Source of the DNA: Thermoplasmata archaeon
GTDB lineage: Archaea; Thermoplasmatota; E2; JACPAO01; JAHFTW01
Length of the DNA stretch: 34,735 nt
Assembly (NCBI GenBank): GCA_023269235.1
Contig: JAHFTW010000014.1
Location: 1-34,735, forward strand
Reading direction: 5' to 3'
Every line of letters begins with the position of its first letter. Positions within the stretch are counted from its first letter, which is position 1. The translations under genes were made by a program, and so were the position numbers. The notes beneath the pieces are model-generated. The model was not told the DNA's origin, searched no databases, and saw only the letters and a list, made by a program, of their open reading frames with translations. This document shows positions 16,495 through 24,732 of this stretch, piece after piece.

Positions 16495-17654
16495 GCATCC
16501 CGACGCTGGCAAGCCTGCTCATCCAGGAGACGAAGGCAGCGATCTACGCGAAGGGACTCGCCCTCGCCAACGCGCTTGGACTCCCGGTGTCCTCGTGGCA
16601 GGCGGGCGACCCGACGCGCAGCATGTTCCACCTCGAGGCGGAGACCCTGTCCGGGCTCGAGGCGGTCGTTGCGGGCTACATCGCGAGCGGCTTCCTCGAC
16701 TACGCGACCGGGTCCTGGCTCAAGATCTGCGCGAAGCAGTTCTTCAACGTCGACGTCCCTGACGCCACCTTCGCGACCGCGGACGTCGTCCTGACGAACA
16801 ACGGCGGCGGCTACTACCCCGACATCATCCCCGGCGACCTCACCGCGAAGTCGACGACGTCCGGCAAGACCTTCCGGAACGTCACCGGGGGAACGCTCGC
16901 GTCCGGCCCTGCGACGACGCTGACTCTGACCTTCGTGGCCGACGACGCGGGCTCCGCCAGCTCGGCCGGCGCGGGGGAGATCGACGATCTCGTCACGGGG
17001 CTGCTCGGTGTCACGTGCTCGAACCCCGTCGCGGCCGTCGGCGTCGACGAGCAGGACGAGGCCACCACGCGCACCCAGTGCCGCGACAAGCTCGGAAGCT
17101 TCTCGCCGAACGGTCCCAAGGAGGCCTACTCCTACGTGGCTAGGAACGCGGACCTCACCGGGACGAGCGCCGTGACCCGCGTCCGCGTCTACTCGGACAG
17201 CGACACCGGCGACGTCACGGTGTACCTCGCGGGATCGAGCGGTGGCGTTTCGGCGCCGGTCCTCGCGCTCGTCGAGGCCGCTATCCTTCAGTGGGCTACC
17301 CCGCTGTGCATCACGCCGACCGTGCTCTCCGCGTCGAACGTGTCGGTCCCCGTCACCTACACGCTCTGGGTCTACAAGAGCTGCAACAAGACCGCGGCCG
17401 AGGTCGCGGCGGACGTCCAGGTCGCGCTCGAGGCCCTCTTCGCTGCTCGACCCATCGGCGGCGATTTCGCCAACGTCGGCGACGTGACCGGCAAGCTCTA
17501 CACGTCGCTCCTGGAGAGCACGATCGAGAGCGCCGTTCCGCAGTCCTTCCGCGTGTCGGTGACCGTGCCGGCAATCGACACGGCGCTCGGGCTCGGTGAC
17601 GTCGCGGTCCTCGGCACGGTGACGCCGACGGTAAGCATCGTGGTGGATCCATGA
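16491..17654 (+). CDS. Baseplate J-like wedge protein (Mu gp47)
   Basis: This 387-aa protein belongs to the baseplate J/gp47 type. Residues 40-90 (SMFHLEAETLSGLEAVVAGY, then ASGFLDYATGSWLKICAKQFF) match the family's conserved N-terminus. A beta domain comes in the middle, then EQDEATTRTQCRDKLGS and PKEAYSYVARNADLTG, the diagnostic segment of gpJ proteins. The C-terminus contains VTYTLWVYKSCNKTAAEVAA and an FANVGDVTGKLYTSLL stretch. It forms wedges with the gp25-like and gpI-like proteins encoded on either side. The ATG overlaps the preceding stop. Confidence 0.85.
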   Translation: MSIPTLASLLIQETKAAIYAKGLALANALGLPVSSWQAGDPTRSMFHLEAETLSGLEAVVAGYIASGFLDYATGSWLKICAKQFFNVDVPDATFATADVVLTNNGGGYYPDIIPGDLTAKSTTSGKTFRNVTGGTLASGPATTLTLTFVADDAGSASSAGAGEIDDLVTGLLGVTCSNPVAAVGVDEQDEATTRTQCRDKLGSFSPNGPKEAYSYVARNADLTGTSAVTRVRVYSDSDTGDVTVYLAGSSGGVSAPVLALVEAAILQWATPLCITPTVLSASNVSVPVTYTLWVYKSCNKTAAEVAADVQVALEALFAARPIGGDFANVGDVTGKLYTSLLESTIESAVPQSFRVSVTVPAIDTALGLGDVAVLGTVTPTVSIVVDP

Positions 17655-18439
17655 TCACGCCGTTCCGCGCGCTCCGTCGGAAGCTTGGACCTCGGTGGCT
17701 CACCGAGGGTGAAGGCGAGCTCGTGGGCGTCGCGATCGACACACTGAAGGACGCCTTCGTGCAGCGGGCGTTCGACGGGCTCATGGCTCGCTTCCCACAA
17801 GGGGACCCGACCGGCGCGACGACTGCGCCGGAGGACGCGCTCGTCGCGATGGGTCGCGATCGCCGCGTCGTCCGTGGTCTGAACGAGACCTCCCCGAACT
17901 ACGCCGCGCGCATGCTGACGTGGATCGAGGACCGCAAGCGCGCCGGAAACCCGTTCCAGCTCATGAAGGAGCTCGCGGACTACACCGGGCCGCTCTGCTC
18001 GTTCCGCACCGTCGACGTCCGCGGCAACTGGTACTCCCGCGCGGTCGACGGGACCAAGAGCGTCCTCCTGAAGCAAGCCAATTGGCAGTGGGACACGGAC
18101 ACGACCGGGCTCCGGTGGTCCCGCTTCTGGGTCATCATCTACCCCAACGGTCTCTGGGTGTCGTCCGGCGTTCTGGGCGCGAAGGTGCTCGGAGACGACC
18201 CGACGCGCACGCTCGGCTCCACGGCGACGGCGGAGCAGGTCGCCACGCTGCGCCACCTCGTCAACGACTGGAAGCCGGGCGGGACCCGTTGCGTGAACGT
18301 CATCCTCGCGCTCGACCCGGCGAGCTTCGACCCGTCAGCGCCCGAGCCTGACGGGCTCTGGGCGGCGCAGAGCAAGACCGTGGCGGGTGTGCAGGTGCCC
18401 TCGCGCCTCGCGACCGCTCGCTACCTGGACGGAGTCTGA
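17651..18439 (+). CDS. Baseplate wedge/tail protein I-like (Mu gp48)
   Basis: This 262-aa protein comes directly after the J-like wedge, with an ATGA overlap, in the position of gpI/Mu gp48. Visible features are ALRRKLGPRWLTEGEGELVG near the start, NETSPNYAARMLTWIEDRKR near residue 78, and several Trp-rich beta segments (RWSRFWVIIYPNGLWVSSG). A C-terminal helix with ATLRHLVNDWKPGGTRCVNV, typical of phage tail proteins that end in a WKPAGT-like motif, is followed by the strand VILALD. It probably links baseplate wedge to tail fibre. The call combines that motif with gene order. Confidence 0.65.
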   Translation: MITPFRALRRKLGPRWLTEGEGELVGVAIDTLKDAFVQRAFDGLMARFPQGDPTGATTAPEDALVAMGRDRRVVRGLNETSPNYAARMLTWIEDRKRAGNPFQLMKELADYTGPLCSFRTVDVRGNWYSRAVDGTKSVLLKQANWQWDTDTTGLRWSRFWVIIYPNGLWVSSGVLGAKVLGDDPTRTLGSTATAEQVATLRHLVNDWKPGGTRCVNVILALDPASFDPSAPEPDGLWAAQSKTVAGVQVPSRLATARYLDGV

Positions 18440-18441
18440 TC

Positions 18442-19608
18442 ATGTCGACGTACACCCCGAGCCCCGCGCACATCACCGGCTTCACGGCCGTCACCGACGG
18501 GTCCACGGAGGACGCCGCGCTCTTCGCGCCGTTCCTCGAAGGGCTGGCCAACCAAGGCGCGTGGGTAGCCGACGGCGGGGACTTGTCGGCGCTGAGCTGG
18601 ATCAACGGCGGCGCGACCACGAACACGCTGAAGCGTCTGGCCTACTCCAAGCTCGACGGCGTCTGGATCGGGGTGGGCGACGGAGGAAACAACTTCGTCG
18701 AGAGCTCGGTCTCCTTCGGCCGCGCCTGGACGAACATCGGAGGCACCATCGCCGGCTCCGTCGGAGCGAAGACCTACTTGGAAGCGGCGTTCTCGTCGGC
18801 GTCGGGGTACGTCGTGATCGCGGTGAACGGATCGCGTGACGTCGTCGTTGGCACGCGCACGGCCTGGAATACCTTCACCTGGGCAGCCACGGCGAACGCC
18901 CTGAGCATCCTCGCTTCAGCGATCGACCTCGACTTCGAGCCGACAAGCGCACTCTGGATCGCGCTCTATCGCACGGGCGCGAGCGGGATGCGGCTCGACA
19001 CGTCCAGCAACGGCACGGCGTGGACGGCCAGGGCGCTCCCGGCGACGTGGTCCGGGTACACCGGCAGCAACAACCCCCGCCTCGGAGCGGCGGCCGGGCA
19101 TGCGGTCGGTGTCCTCGCCACCGTCGAGGCGACTGCCACGATCGAGACGATCTACTCGTCCAACGGAACGACGTGGACGGGGGTCACGCTCACCAGCACC
19201 ATCGCGCCGGCGGATATTTCCGGCCCGTGGATCACGCGCCCCGCCTACGACACCGGGCTCGGCGTGTGGTGGTTCGCCGTATCGAGCTCGACGGCGGACT
19301 CGGCCGAGGTCTGGAAGAGCGCGGACAACGGAGCCACGTGGTCGGTGGCGAAGAGCTTCGCCTCGCTCGACGTCCGCATCGAGGCCGCCTGCATGATCGG
19401 TGGCGTGTGGGCGTGCCTGACCACGAAGGGACGGCTCATGGTCTCGAAGGACGCCGGCGCCTCCTGGAGTTGGGTCCTGGCGCACGACGGGACCGCCAAC
19501 GTGTTCACGATGCGAGGCGGCGGAGACTGCGCCATCGTCATCAACTGGACGGACAAGACGTCCTTTCGATCGCTCCGCGCTGCTCGCGTTGCGGGGACTG
19601 GAGTCTGA
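18442..19608 (+). CDS. Tail-associated BNR/Asp-box propeller protein
   Basis: This 388-aa protein has repeated Asp-box (BNR) motifs of the S-x-D-x-G-x-T-W kind: SADNGATWSV near 290 and SKDAGASWSW near 335 are clear, while SSNGTTWTG, SSNGTAWTA and SFGRAWTN are degenerate. Spaced Trp and beta strands suggest a beta-propeller, a fold used by phage tailspikes and sialidases for glycan binding. No catalytic Arg triad could be identified by eye, so binding is more likely than cleavage. Located between the baseplate and the tail fibre, it is probably a receptor-binding component. Confidence 0.65.
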   Translation: MSTYTPSPAHITGFTAVTDGSTEDAALFAPFLEGLANQGAWVADGGDLSALSWINGGATTNTLKRLAYSKLDGVWIGVGDGGNNFVESSVSFGRAWTNIGGTIAGSVGAKTYLEAAFSSASGYVVIAVNGSRDVVVGTRTAWNTFTWAATANALSILASAIDLDFEPTSALWIALYRTGASGMRLDTSSNGTAWTARALPATWSGYTGSNNPRLGAAAGHAVGVLATVEATATIETIYSSNGTTWTGVTLTSTIAPADISGPWITRPAYDTGLGVWWFAVSSSTADSAEVWKSADNGATWSVAKSFASLDVRIEAACMIGGVWACLTTKGRLMVSKDAGASWSWVLAHDGTANVFTMRGGGDCAIVINWTDKTSFRSLRAARVAGTGV

Positions 19609-19610
19609 CG

Positions 19611-20840
19611 ATGGCTAACCCGATCTCATGGATGAAGGCGATGTTCCCGGCGATCATCTTCGGCTCGACGACCTACCCGAACCGGGGGAGCATCAAGGTC
19701 GCCGGCGCTGGCGTGTCGTCGGTGACGGACGACGAGCCGAACGACACGCTTACGATCACCTTCGCGGCCGGCGGCGGCGGCTCCGTCCCCACCGGCACGG
19801 GCTTCCCACACATCACCGCAGGCGCGCAGGACGCCGCCGCAGTCCACGGCACCGCGGGGCAGGTCATCGTCTCGACGGGCACGGACGCGCCCTTCGTCAC
19901 GCTGACGGGCCCCGTGTCGGTGTCGGGCGCGGGCGTTACGTCGATCACCGGCATGCCCGTGTCGGGGCTCGCCAGCTCGACCGCGGGCTACATGCTCGTC
20001 GCGGGCGGCACCGGCGTATGGGCCAGCGTCGCGCTCTCGGGTGACGGCACGCTGTCGAGCGCGGGGGCGCTGGCGATCGGGTCGATGTCCAGCGCAGGTG
20101 TCAACATCGCCACTGCGTCCACATCTGGACTGGCGATAACGAGTGGCAAATATCTCGGTGTAGGGCTCGGCGCGTCCAACGCCGTCGCTGGGGATATGCG
20201 CAGCTCCAGCGCATTCGTCTGGAACGTCCGTCATAGCAGCGGCACCGTGGACGCGAATCTGCTGACGGTGGGGTCTAACAACATAACGTTTGGCGACCCC
20301 ACCTACATCGGCAACGTGGTCGTCGCGGCTGGTAGCATCTACAGCAAGGCCACGAACCTCATCGTCTACAACACCGTGGGCGCTTACGGGCGCACCATGT
20401 CCCCTGCCGCAACATTTACTGACGACTTCGCAGCAACGGTCACGTCGGTAGTAACGCAGTTCAATGGCGCCACCGCCACCGCGCTGGCGCCCACGTCTCT
20501 TTCCGTCGCTGTCCCACAGACCGGCCTCTCCACCGCATGGGGCTCGGTCAACGCAGACGGAACTCAGGCGATGGCCGACGCGGACCAGACGCCCGCCGCC
20601 GCGGTTTACCAGTGCCACAGCATCATCACCACGGGCGCGCTCACCGCGCCCCGCAACCTCACGTTGCCCACCGCGACCGACGCGCAGGGCTACGAAAAGA
20701 CGATCGACAACCAGTGCACGGGTGCATTCGGGATCATCGTGAAGTGCGCAGCGGGGACCACGATCACCGTCGCGAACGGCAAGATCGCCAAGGTGAAGAT
20801 CAACTCGACCGGCGTGCGCCGCGTCAGTGCAGACGTCTGA
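19611..20840 (+). CDS. Tail fibre protein
   Basis: This 409-aa, Gly/Ser/Thr/Ala-rich protein follows the baseplate genes. The first 60 residues (NPISWMKAMFPAIIFGSTTY and RGSIKVAGAGVSSVTDDEPN) look like an attachment domain. Long beta-repeat stretches of phage-fibre character follow (GAGVTSITGMPVSGLASSTA, SGDGTLSSAGALAIGSMSSA). The distal part ends in a compact segment with PRNLTLPTATDAQGYEKTID, NQCTGAFGIIVKCAAG and TITVANGKIAKVKINSTGVR, seen at fibre tips. Codon use between about 20100 and 20480 is less GC-rich than in its neighbours, consistent with exchange of the fibre. It likely determines host recognition. Confidence 0.75.
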   Translation: MANPISWMKAMFPAIIFGSTTYPNRGSIKVAGAGVSSVTDDEPNDTLTITFAAGGGGSVPTGTGFPHITAGAQDAAAVHGTAGQVIVSTGTDAPFVTLTGPVSVSGAGVTSITGMPVSGLASSTAGYMLVAGGTGVWASVALSGDGTLSSAGALAIGSMSSAGVNIATASTSGLAITSGKYLGVGLGASNAVAGDMRSSSAFVWNVRHSSGTVDANLLTVGSNNITFGDPTYIGNVVVAAGSIYSKATNLIVYNTVGAYGRTMSPAATFTDDFAATVTSVVTQFNGATATALAPTSLSVAVPQTGLSTAWGSVNADGTQAMADADQTPAAAVYQCHSIITTGALTAPRNLTLPTATDAQGYEKTIDNQCTGAFGIIVKCAAGTTITVANGKIAKVKINSTGVRRVSADV

Positions 20841-20853
20841 GGAGGATAGGACC

Positions 20854-21330
20854 ATGGCAATCGACTTGGAAATTCTGGACTACGACCTCGAAGGCGCGGC
20901 CTACAAGGACGGCCGCGTCGTCGACGGCCACGCGCTGCACGTCAAATTCAAGCGCCGCCCCACCGTCGTCGATGGCGTGATGACCGAGGGGCCCGGCGAC
21001 ACCGTGCCGGACCGGATCCTCGTCTCCGACATGACCCCCGACGAGCGCGCGCGCCTGTTCGCGGCGTTCCAGGAGATCGAAGCGGTCGCCATGGCCCACG
21101 CGCAGGCGTCCTACGATCGGCACGTCGCCAGCCCGAAGCGGCTCGACGAGCAGATCGGCGCCGCCACGCGCGCCGCGAAGGAGTTGGAGCAGCACGGCAA
21201 GGCCCTCGCGAAGAAGCAGGCCGAGCTTGCGGGCCACGACGCTGCGCTCGAAGCGAAGCGCGCGGAGCTGGCCGCGCTCGACGCTGCGCTTGCTGCCGCG
21301 AAGGCCGCAGAGGAGCCCGCTGCGCCGTGA
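20854..21330 (+). CDS. Coiled-coil protein, possible fibre chaperone
   Basis: This 158-aa protein directly follows the tail fibre, with a strong GGAGGA ribosome site before the ATG at 20854. A 75-residue N-terminal domain (MAIDLEILDYDLEGAAYKDG) is followed by a long Ala/Glu/Lys/Leu coiled coil at roughly 95-150. The position after the fibre suits a fibre assembly or scaffolding factor, but no known family signature is visible. It could equally be a structural rod. The stop overlaps the next gene's GTG. Confidence 0.6.
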   Translation: MAIDLEILDYDLEGAAYKDGRVVDGHALHVKFKRRPTVVDGVMTEGPGDTVPDRILVSDMTPDERARLFAAFQEIEAVAMAHAQASYDRHVASPKRLDEQIGAATRAAKELEQHGKALAKKQAELAGHDAALEAKRAELAALDAALAAAKAAEEPAAP

Positions 21331-21608
21331 GCCACCACGACGACACGAGCGAGCTGACGCCGCCGGCAACGCTGCTCGAAGCCGTACGCCTGTCGCGCGC
21401 CGCGAAGAAGCACGCCAAGGCCGCCGACGACCGCAGCCTGCTCATCCTGGGGAAGGTCGAGGAGGTGCATACCATCGCGCGCCTGGTGCTCGTCCCGCGC
21501 ACCCCCCGGAGCAACCTCGAGCGCGCCGTCAGCATCGCGGCATCCATCGCCGTCGTGGTCTACGTCGGGTGGATGCTGGGGCAGCACCTGGCCCTGGCGA
21601 TGCCGTGA
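21327..21608 (+). CDS. Small protein with one membrane segment
   Basis: This 93-aa product starts at a GTG overlapping the preceding stop. The N-terminal part is polar. Residues about 68-90 (AVSIAASIAVVVYVGWMLGQ) form one membrane helix near the C-terminus. It begins a run of membrane-associated small proteins before the endolysin and so may belong to the lysis cassette (holin or accessory). No family is recognised. Confidence 0.55.
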   Translation: MSHHDDTSELTPPATLLEAVRLSRAAKKHAKAADDRSLLILGKVEEVHTIARLVLVPRTPRSNLERAVSIAASIAVVVYVGWMLGQHLALAMP

Positions 21609-21609
21609 C

Positions 21610-22149
21610 ATGGCACTGTCCCCCGAGGAAGCCCGCAGGCTCTCTGCCGTCGAGGAGAAGTGCCGAGACCTCGACTCAGCCATGCGTCGGCTCAAGAGCG
21701 AGATCGAGCTCTCCGTCAACGAGATCAACAAGGCCGCGATCCTCCACATGGAGCGGATCATGAGCGAGGGGCTGGTGAATATCGCGAAGGACGTCGCCGA
21801 GATCAAGCGCTCGCAGGAAACGAGCCTCGGGCTGATGCGGGATGCCGCCGAGGAGCGCGGGCGGCGCATCGAGCGCGAGGCCGAGGACAAGCGGCGCACC
21901 GAGGAGCGCGCGCAGGCGTTCCGCGAGCGCGCGGCGTCGGTCGACCTCGAGATCCGTGTCGACGCCGCCGACGTCGACGTGGAGAAGGCCCGCGCGGACA
22001 CCGCGATCCGCAAGTGGAAGGCCAAGGCCGTCGTCTTCGGGATCGTCGTCACCACGGCGGTCTCCCTCATCACCGCGCTCGTCGCCTCCTACCGCGGCGC
22101 GCCTGCGCCCTCTGCGCCGCCGCCGGCGCCCACCGAAACACGCCACTGA
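21610..22149 (+). CDS. Coiled-coil protein with C-terminal membrane anchor
   Basis: This 179-aa protein is charged and helical from residue 5 to about 140, with heptad-like spacing (SAVEEKCRDLDSAMRRLKSE, RRIEREAEDKRRTEERAQAF). One hydrophobic helix follows at about 140-163 (AVVFGIVVTTAVSLITALVA), then a Pro-rich tail. This shape recalls phage tail-anchored proteins near holins (XhlA-type and related), which may tether to the inner membrane. It lies one base after the previous gene. Its function is not known from sequence. Confidence 0.6.
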   Translation: MALSPEEARRLSAVEEKCRDLDSAMRRLKSEIELSVNEINKAAILHMERIMSEGLVNIAKDVAEIKRSQETSLGLMRDAAEERGRRIEREAEDKRRTEERAQAFRERAASVDLEIRVDAADVDVEKARADTAIRKWKAKAVVFGIVVTTAVSLITALVASYRGAPAPSAPPPAPTETRH

Positions 22150-22168
22150 AACACCTATGGAGAACCCC

Positions 22169-23095
22169 ATGCACTACCTCACCCTGTTCTGGCTCTGGAT
22201 CTGCAGCATCCCCGCGTGGCTCGACGTGCACCCGACCATCGTCGCGCTCATCGTGGTCCCCCTGGTCACCGGCGCCGTCTCGGCCGTGGCGAAGCCGCGC
22301 ACGCCGGAGCAGTTCGCCAAGATGCCCTTCGTCGTCGCGCAGATCCTCCGGCTGTGGGCCGCCGTGTTCCCCGACCCCGCGAAGGCCGTGGCCATCCTCG
22401 TCGCGCTCATCACGCGGCGCGCGCCGTCGCCCGATACGGTGACCACTGGGAAGCTCCCGCCGGATCCCCCGAGCGGCCCCGGCATGGGCGGCGGCCTCGT
22501 GATGGCCCTCCTGTTCGTCGTCGGCTTCCTCGGGGCGCCGCGCGTCCTCGTCGCGTGCTCCCCCGCTGCCTCTCCGACCGCCGCACGCGACACGACCCGA
22601 GCCGTGGTGCTCACCGTTGCCGAAGGAGTGAAGGTCGCGGATCACCTCTGCGCGCAGGTGGCGATCGCCAAGCACGACAAGGCGACGGCCGTCGCGTGCG
22701 CCCATGCCTACGACGTCGCCCGCCCGGCCCTCATCGCCGCTCAGTACGGGATCGACGCGTGGGACTCGGGCGGCTCCAAGGACGTCCCCTGCGCGATCCT
22801 CGACGCGTCGAAGGCCCTTCGCGCCGTGGGCGATGCCGTCAAGGCTGCCGGCGCCACGGTGCCCGCCGTCGCGCTGGATGCGCTGTCCCTCGCCGAGGGC
22901 TACGGGGACGCGGCCTGCGAGGCCAAGCCTACCCCAGCGCCGATCCCCGCCGCAGGCGACGCGGCGTCGCCGTACCTCGACCTCCCCGACGCCAGCGAGA
23001 GCGCCAGCGTGGATGCCGCGCTGTTGCCCGATGGTGGCGCCGTGCTCGTGATTCCGCCGCTCGACGCGGCTGCCGAAGTGGGAGGTGACCTGTGA
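22169..23095 (+). CDS. Multi-membrane holin-like protein with internal lipobox
   Basis: About 308 aa. Membrane segments are seen at residues 5-18 (partly), 24-42 and perhaps 70-84; a Pro-rich linker at 88-108 leads to a further hydrophobic stretch 110-124. The sequence LVAC at 127-130 then forms a lipobox, followed by an Ala-rich soluble domain with several Cys and a Pro/Ala/Asp-rich tail. The N-terminal part could be a holin and the rest a lipoprotein-like (spanin?) part. An internal ATG at 22502 would produce a normal lipoprotein signal peptide. I chose the start at 22169 because GGAGA lies at the right distance upstream; an ATG at 22157 lacks one. Confidence 0.55.
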   Translation: MHYLTLFWLWICSIPAWLDVHPTIVALIVVPLVTGAVSAVAKPRTPEQFAKMPFVVAQILRLWAAVFPDPAKAVAILVALITRRAPSPDTVTTGKLPPDPPSGPGMGGGLVMALLFVVGFLGAPRVLVACSPAASPTAARDTTRAVVLTVAEGVKVADHLCAQVAIAKHDKATAVACAHAYDVARPALIAAQYGIDAWDSGGSKDVPCAILDASKALRAVGDAVKAAGATVPAVALDALSLAEGYGDAACEAKPTPAPIPAAGDAASPYLDLPDASESASVDAALLPDGGAVLVIPPLDAAAEVGGDL

Positions 23096-23274
23096 ACGCT
23101 GCCGCCGTAGCCATCGAGCTGCTCAAGCTCGCCGCCTCGCTGTCGACCCTCGTCGCGACCATCGTCTCGCACTGGCTCGCCACCGGAAGCGGCACCGCCG
23201 CCGAGCGCGCCACCGTCGAGAGCATCCTGCCGCAGCGGAGCGAGAGCGCCGCCGCCGCCGAGTCGATCCCGTGA
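23092..23274 (+). CDS. Short membrane protein (60 aa)
   Basis: A GTG start overlaps the previous stop. Residues about 5-27 (AVAIELLKLAASLSTLVATI) form a single hydrophobic helix, followed by a polar Ala/Ser/Glu tail. The size and location between lysis-region genes suggest a holin or antiholin, but this is an inference from topology only. Confidence 0.5.
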   Translation: MNAAAVAIELLKLAASLSTLVATIVSHWLATGSGTAAERATVESILPQRSESAAAAESIP

Positions 23275-23378
23275 GCCGCAAGACGAAGCGCGACCTGGAA
23301 CTGGAGAACGCCGTTCTTCGCGGCAAGGTCCTGCATCGCGACTCGGTGGGCATTGACCGGGAAGACCTGGAGCCGTAG
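23271..23378 (+). CDS. Small charged protein (35 aa)
   Basis: A short frame from a GTG at 23271, overlapping the previous stop (GTGA), to a TAG directly abutting the methyltransferase ATG. The sequence SRKTKRDLELENAVLRGKVL reads as a basic start plus a leucine-spaced amphipathic helix. It probably maintains translational coupling into the methyltransferase, whatever else it does. No family is recognised. Confidence 0.45.
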   Translation: MSRKTKRDLELENAVLRGKVLHRDSVGIDREDLEP

Positions 23379-24500
23379 ATGCATCACGCAATCCACATTG
23401 GCGACGTGCGCGAAGTGCTCGCGACGCTCGATGCGCAGAGCTTCGACGCGGTGCTGTGCGATCCGCCGTATGAACTCACGTCCGGAAAGAACAGCCGAAC
23501 CGGCTTCATGGGGCAGGCGTGGGACGGCTCCGGCGTCGCCTTCGACCCGGCGACATGGCGCGCGGTCCTTCGCTGCCTTCGGCCGGGCGCGCACCTGCTC
23601 GCCGCTGGCGGGACGCGGACGTACCACCGCACGACGTGCGCGATCGAGGATGCCGGATTCGAGATCCGCGACTGCATCGGCTACGCGTGGGTCTACGGCA
23701 GCGGGTTCCCGAAGTCGCTCAACCTCGACGGCTCGCATGCCGGATACGGCACCGCGCTCAAGCCCGCATTCGAGCCGTGGACGCTCGCGCGTAAGCCGCT
23801 GGACGGCACGGTCGCGCGCAACGTTCAGGCGCACGGCTGCGGCGCGCTGGCGATCGACGCGGGGCGAGTGGCAACCGACGAAGATCTGAACGGGGGTACG
23901 TACTCCGGCCACGACAAGCGTTGCGACTCGCGACCTGATTCGGCGCCAGGAGCAAAGCCTTTGCAGCGGCTAGCGAACGGGTGCGGAAGTACGTTTGTGC
24001 AGCCCCTCGGCCGATGGCCCGCCAACGCCATCTTCGACGAAGCGGCCGGCGCCGAACTTGACGCGCAGAGCGGCATACTCTCAACGCATCAAGGATCTGT
24101 TGTGCCGACGAACGCCGCCATCGGTTTCATGGGAGGTGGCAGCGGTAGTGCGCGCGAGATCGCGTCCTCTCGTGGAGGTGCGTCGCGTTTTTTCTACTGC
24201 GCCAAGACTTCGACGCGCGAGCGCAACGCGGGGCTCGAAGACGACGCGAAGAACCCACACCCGACGCTCAAGCCGATCACACTGACGACGTACCTCGCGC
24301 GCCTCATGCTACCGCCCGCCATCGGCCGACCGCGCCGCATCCTCGTTCCGTTCTCGGGCGCGGGTAGCGAGATGATCGGCTGTCTGCTCGCGGGCTGGGA
24401 CGAGGTAGTCGGTGTGGAGCTTTCCGCCGAATACGCCGCCATCGCTGAGAAGCGGATCGCGCATCACCTCGCGGGACAGATGGAACTAGCCGCCGAGTAG
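23379..24500 (+). CDS. DNA methyltransferase, beta class (N6-A or N4-C)
   Basis: This 373-aa enzyme would transfer a methyl group from S-adenosylmethionine to adenine N6 or cytosine N4. The catalytic DPPY (motif IV) is at residues 28-31. The AdoMet-binding motif FSGAGSEMIG lies near 325, followed by VVGVELSAEYAAIA, so the order IV then I marks the beta class. The central 100-290 region would hold target recognition. The specificity cannot be read from sequence. No restriction enzyme accompanies it, so it is an orphan phage methylase, probably protecting phage DNA from host restriction. It lies inside the lysis region, right before a membrane protein and the endolysin. Confidence 0.88.
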   Translation: MHHAIHIGDVREVLATLDAQSFDAVLCDPPYELTSGKNSRTGFMGQAWDGSGVAFDPATWRAVLRCLRPGAHLLAAGGTRTYHRTTCAIEDAGFEIRDCIGYAWVYGSGFPKSLNLDGSHAGYGTALKPAFEPWTLARKPLDGTVARNVQAHGCGALAIDAGRVATDEDLNGGTYSGHDKRCDSRPDSAPGAKPLQRLANGCGSTFVQPLGRWPANAIFDEAAGAELDAQSGILSTHQGSVVPTNAAIGFMGGGSGSAREIASSRGGASRFFYCAKTSTRERNAGLEDDAKNPHPTLKPITLTTYLARLMLPPAIGRPRRILVPFSGAGSEMIGCLLAGWDEVVGVELSAEYAAIAEKRIAHHLAGQMELAAE

Positions 24501-24510
24501 GAGCGCCAGC

Positions 24511-24732
24511 ATGCACCACAGCCTCCGCTACGATCGCCGAGAAGGGCCTCGACAAGCGCCCCCCGGGCAAGTGACCGACGACGGCCGCCCGCCGCCGCTG
24601 ACGCCCGCGCAGGTGGATGCCGAGGGGCGGACCTTCGACCGAACGACGAAGCGCCTCGCCGCTCGGCTCGGCTGGGCCTTGTGGCTCGGCATCCCCGTCG
24701 CCGCCGCGTGCTTCTGGGAGGCCTGCCGATGA
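24511..24732 (+). CDS. Small membrane protein before endolysin
   Basis: This 73-aa product has an AGGAG ribosome site and an ATGA overlap into the endolysin gene. The first 50 residues are basic and polar, then RLGWALWLGIPVAAACFW forms one membrane helix near the C-terminus. Direct coupling to the endolysin makes it a candidate holin or signal for lysis, though the single helix at the C-terminal end is not diagnostic. Confidence 0.55.
   Translation: MHHSLRYDRREGPRQAPPGQVTDDGRPPPLTPAQVDAEGRTFDRTTKRLAARLGWALWLGIPVAAACFWEACR

Noticed and set aside
19626-20855. Leftward open frame of 409 codons opposite tail fibre
   Set aside because: Same length and register as the fibre gene in reverse; composition indicates an antisense shadow.
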